Below are positions 59,886 to 64,000 of a stretch of 64,000 nt of DNA, in pieces. The stretch comes from Desulfomonile tiedjei DSM 6799 (GTDB taxonomy: Bacteria > Desulfobacterota > Desulfomonilia > Desulfomonilales > Desulfomonilaceae), in NCBI RefSeq assembly GCF_000266945.1, contig NC_018025.1, positions 1,674,001 through 1,738,000 on the forward strand. Reading direction: 5' to 3'. The number at the start of each line of letters is the position of its first letter. The first letter of the stretch is position 1. Under the pieces are notes generated by a model. That model was not told the origin of the DNA. It ran no database searches and saw nothing but the letters and a program-made list of their open reading frames with translations. A program made the position numbers and the translations under genes.

Positions 59886-61336
59886 ACGGATTTCCCGGTA
59901 CGTCGGGCTTGATCTTTGATGAGCTTCTCCTCTGGGAAAAAGGCGCGAAAGGCCGGAGGGGAATGAGTCTTCCGCCTCGAGATGTGGACTTAACTTCACC
60001 CGACCAAGCACTGGTGGGAGAATTGCCCGATCTTCCCGATTTGAGCGAAATGGACGTGGTGCGGCACTACACGCGGTTATCTCAGTGGAACTTTGGAGTC
60101 GATCAGGGAATGTACCCTCTCGGTTCGTGCACCATGAAGTACAATCCCAAAACCAATGAGAAACAGGCAGGCCTCCAGGGATTCGCCGCAGCTCATCCGT
60201 TGCTGCCGGATAGCCTGAGCCAGGGCGCGTTTAAGTTGATTCACGATCTGGAACGATTCCTTGCCGAGATCACCTGCATGGATGCAGTCTCCCTCCAACC
60301 TGCAGCGGGTGCTCAGGGCGAATTGACCGGAATGCTGATCATTTACGCGTACCACAAAAGCAGGAATTCGAAACGCACAAAGATTATCGTCCCTGATACG
60401 GCTCACGGAACCAATCCAGCGAGCGCGGCTTTATGCGGTTTTCAACCCGTAAACGTGAAGTCCGGTGAAAAAGGCATTCTGACGCCGGAAGTCATTGCAC
60501 AGGTCATGGACGAAAGCGTAGCCGGGATTATGGTGACAAATCCCAATACTCTCGGGCTCTTCGAGGAACACATTATCGAAATATCTGAAATAGTCCATGA
60601 GAAGGGCGGGCTGGTTTATTGCGACGGTGCAAACATGAACGCAATCATGGGGATTGCCGATTCGGCAAAGATGGGAATAGACATTCAGCATCTCAATCTT
60701 CACAAAACCTTTTCCACGCCCCACGGCAGCGGCGGTCCGGGCTCAGGCCCTGTGTGCGTGAGGAAACATTTAGAGCCCTTCCTGCCTGTTCCACGCATTG
60801 CTTTTGAGGAAGGTGTTTACAGGTTATCGGAAGACTTCCCGCAATCCATAGGTAAGCTTCATGCGTTTTACGGCAATTACGGCGTGCTGGTAAAAGCGTA
60901 CAGCTACGTTCTATCCATGGGACCATTGCTCCAGCGGGCCAGCCAATTGGCTGTACTGAACGCGAATTATATCAAAGAGCTGCTGAAAGACGTGTTTCAC
61001 TTGGCCTATGACCGCCCGTGCATGCACGAATGCGTGTTTACTGATAAAGAGCAGCACGAGCAGAAAATCAGTACTTTTGAAATAGCCAAACGGCTGATGG
61101 ACTATGGGTTTCATCCGCCAACCATCTATTTTCCCCTGGTTGTCAGCGGGGCAATAATGATCGAACCCACTGAGACAGAGTCCAAAGAGACCCTGGATTC
61201 GTTCGTGCAAGCCATGAAGAGTATCGCTCAGGAGGCTAAAGATCATCCCGAACTGCTGCGAGAAGCGCCCACTAAAACAAAAGTAAAGAGAATGGATGAG
61301 ACTGCAGCCGCACGGCATCCCTGTCTCACGGGATAA
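59882..61336 (+). CDS. gcvPB: Glycine dehydrogenase (decarboxylating) subunit 2
   Basis: 484 residues from the GTG at 59882, which overlaps the gcvPA stop. It carries the PLP-binding Lys in LNLHKTFSTPHGSGGPGSG (near residue 275), with MYPLGSCTMKYNPK and PDTAHGTNPASAALCGF as further landmarks. With GcvPA it forms the active site that attaches the aminomethyl group to GcvH. No gcvL or lpd lies nearby, so the L protein must be encoded elsewhere. Confidence 0.95.
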   Translation: MNGFPGTSGLIFDELLLWEKGAKGRRGMSLPPRDVDLTSPDQALVGELPDLPDLSEMDVVRHYTRLSQWNFGVDQGMYPLGSCTMKYNPKTNEKQAGLQGFAAAHPLLPDSLSQGAFKLIHDLERFLAEITCMDAVSLQPAAGAQGELTGMLIIYAYHKSRNSKRTKIIVPDTAHGTNPASAALCGFQPVNVKSGEKGILTPEVIAQVMDESVAGIMVTNPNTLGLFEEHIIEISEIVHEKGGLVYCDGANMNAIMGIADSAKMGIDIQHLNLHKTFSTPHGSGGPGSGPVCVRKHLEPFLPVPRIAFEEGVYRLSEDFPQSIGKLHAFYGNYGVLVKAYSYVLSMGPLLQRASQLAVLNANYIKELLKDVFHLAYDRPCMHECVFTDKEQHEQKISTFEIAKRLMDYGFHPPTIYFPLVVSGAIMIEPTETESKETLDSFVQAMKSIAQEAKDHPELLREAPTKTKVKRMDETAAARHPCLTG

Positions 61337-61415
61337 GATGATTACAGAAGCGATTTGCGCTATCAATGGAGATTCTGGTTTTGAGGCAGAATCCACGGCG
61401 GGCCGAACAGAGGAT

Positions 61416-62315
61416 TCATTCGGTCGTGGCAAAAATTACGCCGCCCAGGATCAAAATCCCGCTCACCACATGAATTGCATACACGGGTTCCCCAAGCAAC
61501 AAGAGAGCCTCAGCTCCGCTGAACAGAGGAAGACAATAATAGACAAACGCCGCCCGGGTCGGTCCGATGATTGCCACAGACTGATTCCAGCACAGGTACG
61601 CGAGCAGGGACGGTCCTAGTCCCAGGTAGAGCAAGGCAACTACAGTGGAAGGCGAAAACTCAATCAGTCCATGCTGGATTGTTTCCTGGATGAACCATGG
61701 AAACGGGAGAAGTAATCCCAGTACGAACAGGGAAAAGAGAAACGTGAGAGGCTGCAGTCCTGCGGGTTTTTTCCGCAAGAGAATGCTGTAAGCGGCAAAG
61801 GACGTAGCCTGCCCCAGCATCCAGAGGTCGCCTTCGGAAAAGGTCAATCGACTGAGACTTGAAAACTGCCCTTTCGTTACGAGAAGGATGACTCCGGACG
61901 TGGCGGCGACGAGACCCACCACTCTCCGCATGGTAAGTGTGTCGCGAAGGAAAAGGCGAGCAAACAGTATGGTCAAGACCGGCGCAAAAATTGCGATCAG
62001 AGACATATTCAAAGCATTGGAGGTAGCTGCAGCAATATAAAGAAATGTATTGGAAGCAGTTACTCCGAGAAACGCCGTTACCACCAAGTAGCCGAGATGT
62101 TTCTTCATACCGATCATCTCGCTGCGCAAGGCATTCATTACGAATGGCAGCAATACAATGGAAGCAATTACCGAACGAAGAACAGTCAGGGTCACAGGTG
62201 GTACGGTGTCCGCCAGGATTCTGGCAACAATAAAATTACCGGACCAGATGATCATAGCTGCTATAACGAACAGATATCCTTTGACAAACCGATAATTCTG
62301 CAAAAGTATCCTCAC
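61416..62315 (-). CDS. DMT-superfamily transporter (EamA family)
   Basis: 299 residues with about ten membrane helices in two EamA repeats (LFVIAAMIIWSGNFIVARIL at the start; FAAYSILLRKKPAGLQPLTF opening the second). Members export or import small metabolites such as amino acids or nucleotides; the substrate is not deducible. Convergent with gcvPB, with 79 bases between stops. Confidence 0.9.
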   Translation of the reverse strand: MRILLQNYRFVKGYLFVIAAMIIWSGNFIVARILADTVPPVTLTVLRSVIASIVLLPFVMNALRSEMIGMKKHLGYLVVTAFLGVTASNTFLYIAAATSNALNMSLIAIFAPVLTILFARLFLRDTLTMRRVVGLVAATSGVILLVTKGQFSSLSRLTFSEGDLWMLGQATSFAAYSILLRKKPAGLQPLTFLFSLFVLGLLLPFPWFIQETIQHGLIEFSPSTVVALLYLGLGPSLLAYLCWNQSVAIIGPTRAAFVYYCLPLFSGAEALLLLGEPVYAIHVVSGILILGGVIFATTE

Positions 62316-62384
62316 AACCGATTATAACGACAACACTTTAGTCCGTTCCTATCCGGAAAAGAAGCCTCGATACCGATTCGCTTT

Positions 62385-62475
62385 TATGAACCCAATTTTG
62401 GCCGGAACGGAGGCCGACCATTACCTGTTGATGGTAGGGTCCGGCGTCTCTGCCGGACCTCCCGGTTTCATTAAA
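62385..62475 (-). repeat. Dispersed intergenic repeat A, copy 7 (diverged)
   Basis: GGCCGGAACGGAGGCCGACC, spacer TGTTGATGGTAGGGTC, GGCGTCTCTGCCGGACC. A shorter and more diverged hairpin core of repeat A. The remainder of 62316-62584 shows no gene. Confidence 0.6.
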
Positions 62476-62584
62476 TTATTGGCGAAATGCGATTTTTTTG
62501 GCAGAAGAAACGGAGCGAGAATATCCCTACTAAAGAAGTGTTGCCGAATTGTGCTCTGAGTGTTTCGCCAAAAGACGTGATGGT

Positions 62585-63388
62585 TCACATGTCATGAGTA
62601 ATGGCGATTTTCTCGAACATAATCGTCATTCCCGCGGCAAGCCGGTAAATCGATTCTACCGTCAGATTCTCGTCAGCCGTGTCGTCAAAGAAGACGTTGA
62701 GCGACGATTCCATACCGCTGTCAGGTCTCCAATAGCAGATCAACATGGGTATTGTGGGCAAAGGATGCAAAATCACCGCGATGTCTGAATTGAAAGCACG
62801 AGGTGCACGTTTTGCAGCAAAGATATGAATCATGTGCTCGAAAAGATCCGTATGTGTATCAGCCACTCTCTTGAGCGGTTTTTCACAACGTTGACCGAAT
62901 AGCGGAGCCCATGCAAGACCATCTTTGAGTTCGCGAAGCGGAACCCAGTTGCCTGTCACCGGTTTACCCGCGCAGGATACTACGTAATTGAGAATCGGTA
63001 TGGTGATCCATCCGTGGATGTGGCAAACTGACGTGACATTCCCTCGGGTATCGACGTGAAAGTCTTTTCCAAGGGATTTGATAGTCAGCAAGCCGCCCGC
63101 GAACGACGCGCCCAATCGTTCTGCTGAAGAAGCCAAGTCAATATGGCTGATTTCCCGTCTCAACTGCTCCAGTGCTTCAGCTTCTCCACGTTCCAAAGTC
63201 CTGGAATCGGAATTTGCAACACTGAACATTTCGAGGGCGTTTCTATCCATATGCGGGCAATCTTTTAATCGCTGATCGCCCTTGAATACCGCCGCTGCAA
63301 AAGCGAAACAGGTGGGGACACGACAGTCCCGGCAATTGGTACGGGGCAATATTTTGAAGATTTCCATAGCATTTGTCAGTTGGATCAT
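62585..63388 (-). CDS. DUF3786 protein with N-terminal Fe-S motif
   Basis: 267 residues; an internal ATG at 63367 is a possible start. The N-terminal ILPRTNCRDCRVPTCFAFAA and the later LKDCP give the CxxC-x4-C-x(n)-C pattern of the [4Fe-4S] domain found in corrinoid and CO-dehydrogenase proteins. The rest matches the DUF3786 domain (AGKPVTGNWVPLRELKDGL, ILHPLPTIPMLICYWRPD), common in strict anaerobes and often near one-carbon metabolism. The role is unknown. Here it is a single gene close to the Gcv operon, but on the opposite strand. Confidence 0.8.
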   Translation of the reverse strand: MIQLTNAMEIFKILPRTNCRDCRVPTCFAFAAAVFKGDQRLKDCPHMDRNALEMFSVANSDSRTLERGEAEALEQLRREISHIDLASSAERLGASFAGGLLTIKSLGKDFHVDTRGNVTSVCHIHGWITIPILNYVVSCAGKPVTGNWVPLRELKDGLAWAPLFGQRCEKPLKRVADTHTDLFEHMIHIFAAKRAPRAFNSDIAVILHPLPTIPMLICYWRPDSGMESSLNVFFDDTADENLTVESIYRLAAGMTIMFEKIAITHDM

Positions 63389-63672
63389 TTATTTGCTCCA
63401 ATCATCCGTCCATCTCTATACGTATGATGCGACTGATGTGATTGTCCGGCAAATCTCTCAGGGAAAAGGTCTTCACAAGAGAGAATTTTGACCATGTACT
63501 GTAGCATAATTTTCCACTTTAGAAAATCCCCTGCAGCTCGCTCATATTCTGTCATCCTCTGCTTGATGAATCCTCTTTTTTATTTTATACGAGCTGCGAA
63601 ATTGTCTGGATAAATCTCTATAAGGAGCGGCATAATAAAAGCTGAACACAATTTTGCATGGAGGAATGTGCC

Positions 63673-64000
63673 GTGAAAATTCGTATCATCATCGGTAACA
63701 TAGTTATGGACGCCGAATTGAACGACTCGCCTACCTCCGAGAAAATAGTGGAGGCCTTGCCTCTTGAGACGTTCTTCAGCACATGGGGAGACGAGATCTA
63801 TTTTTCCGTTCCTGTCAAGTCTGTCCTCGATGAGACAGCACAACAAGAGGTGCAGATAGGCGATCTGGGGTATTGGCCTTCGGGCAACGCTTTTTGTGTT
63901 TTCTTCGGTCCTACTCCCGTGAGCACTGGCGGCAAAATCATCCCCGCTTCCCCGGTAAATATCATTGGTAAGGTGATTGGCGACGCGACGCTGTTCAAGA
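63673..64000 (+). CDS. Cyclophilin-like fold protein (partial, cut by window end)
   Basis: 109 codons visible from the GTG at 63673, preceded by GGAGGA eight bases upstream, open to the window edge. VEALPLETFFSTWGDEIYFS, WPSGNAFCVFFGPTPVS and VNIIGKVIGDATLFK match the small cyclophilin-like family (COG2164, TM1367 type), usually about 120-125 residues, so only the last dozen or so are missing. Function unknown; not known to be a prolyl isomerase. Confidence 0.82.
   Translation, partial: MKIRIIIGNIVMDAELNDSPTSEKIVEALPLETFFSTWGDEIYFSVPVKSVLDETAQQEVQIGDLGYWPSGNAFCVFFGPTPVSTGGKIIPASPVNIIGKVIGDATLFK

Noticed and set aside
1-64000. tRNA, rRNA or CRISPR arrays
   Set aside because: No cloverleaf with conserved T-arm, rRNA core sequence or direct-repeat array was seen on either strand; small RNAs without hallmark motifs could be missed.

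Overview
The window looks like chromosome from a sulfate-reducing deltaproteobacterium (Desulfobacterota). The deciding evidence is a complete aprBA-qmoABC locus at 31.4-38.6 kb, the adenylylsulfate reductase and its quinone-linked electron donor. Indolepyruvate oxidoreductase, an ADP-forming acyl-CoA synthetase, a two-subunit glycine decarboxylase and many iron-sulfur proteins fit an anaerobe. A Desulfomonile/Syntrophobacter-like host is my guess and is not proven by the sequence.

Layout. 0-5.5 kb: yebC, two PilZ proteins sharing a novel N-terminal module, an M1 aminopeptidase and a secreted nuclease. 5.5-6.5 kb: a gene-poor patch of dispersed repeats split by a palindromic MITE-like element. 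6.5-14.5 kb (minus strand): purL, a Clp-fold serine proteinase with a small partner gene, an ADP-forming acyl-CoA synthetase and ruvC-ruvA. 14.6-16.3 kb: an IS1182-family element. 16.8-21.1 kb: a CoA-disulfide-reductase-like flavoprotein, an aminoacyl-protein transferase and an unusual ClpX paralogue. 21.2-22.7 kb: an IS110/IS1111-type element with a candidate bridge-RNA region. 23.1-30.9 kb (minus strand): a secreted glutamine-rich prion-like protein, iorAB, a HEAT-repeat protein with an in-frame TGA that reads as selenocysteine, a YkgJ-type cysteine-cluster protein and a SEC-C/TPR protein. 31.4-38.6 kb: apr-qmo. 39.9-46.2 kb: purB, then three genes resembling the Helicobacter cell-shape peptidoglycan-trimming set (L,D-transpeptidase with NTF2-like domains, membrane coiled-coil protein, M99/Csd4-like carboxypeptidase). 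46.2-52 kb: panC-panD with a promoter and a terminator-like leader, a DUF362 ferredoxin protein, a peroxiredoxin and an acyl-CoA synthetase, punctuated by a local family of hairpins. 52.4-55.5 kb: a third PilZ-like protein with three copies of the novel module, and a cytoplasmic hybrid histidine kinase. 56.1-61.3 kb: a flavodoxin and the glycine cleavage operon gcvT-H-PA-PB. 61.4-64 kb: a DMT exporter, a DUF3786 protein and the start of a cyclophilin-like gene cut by the window edge.

How the parts connect. AprBA reduces adenylylsulfate with electrons that QmoABC draws from the menaquinone pool. IorAB and the ADP-forming synthetase could together turn aromatic amino-acid keto acids into acids plus ATP. 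The Gcv system oxidises glycine to a C1 unit. PurL, PurB, PanC and PanD are housekeeping biosynthesis.

The items I would follow up first are the candidate selenocysteine HEAT protein (27.7-29.0 kb), the shared module of the PilZ proteins, the cell-shape-like cluster, the panC leader, the duplicated-tail ClpX paralogue and the layered repeat/MITE structure.
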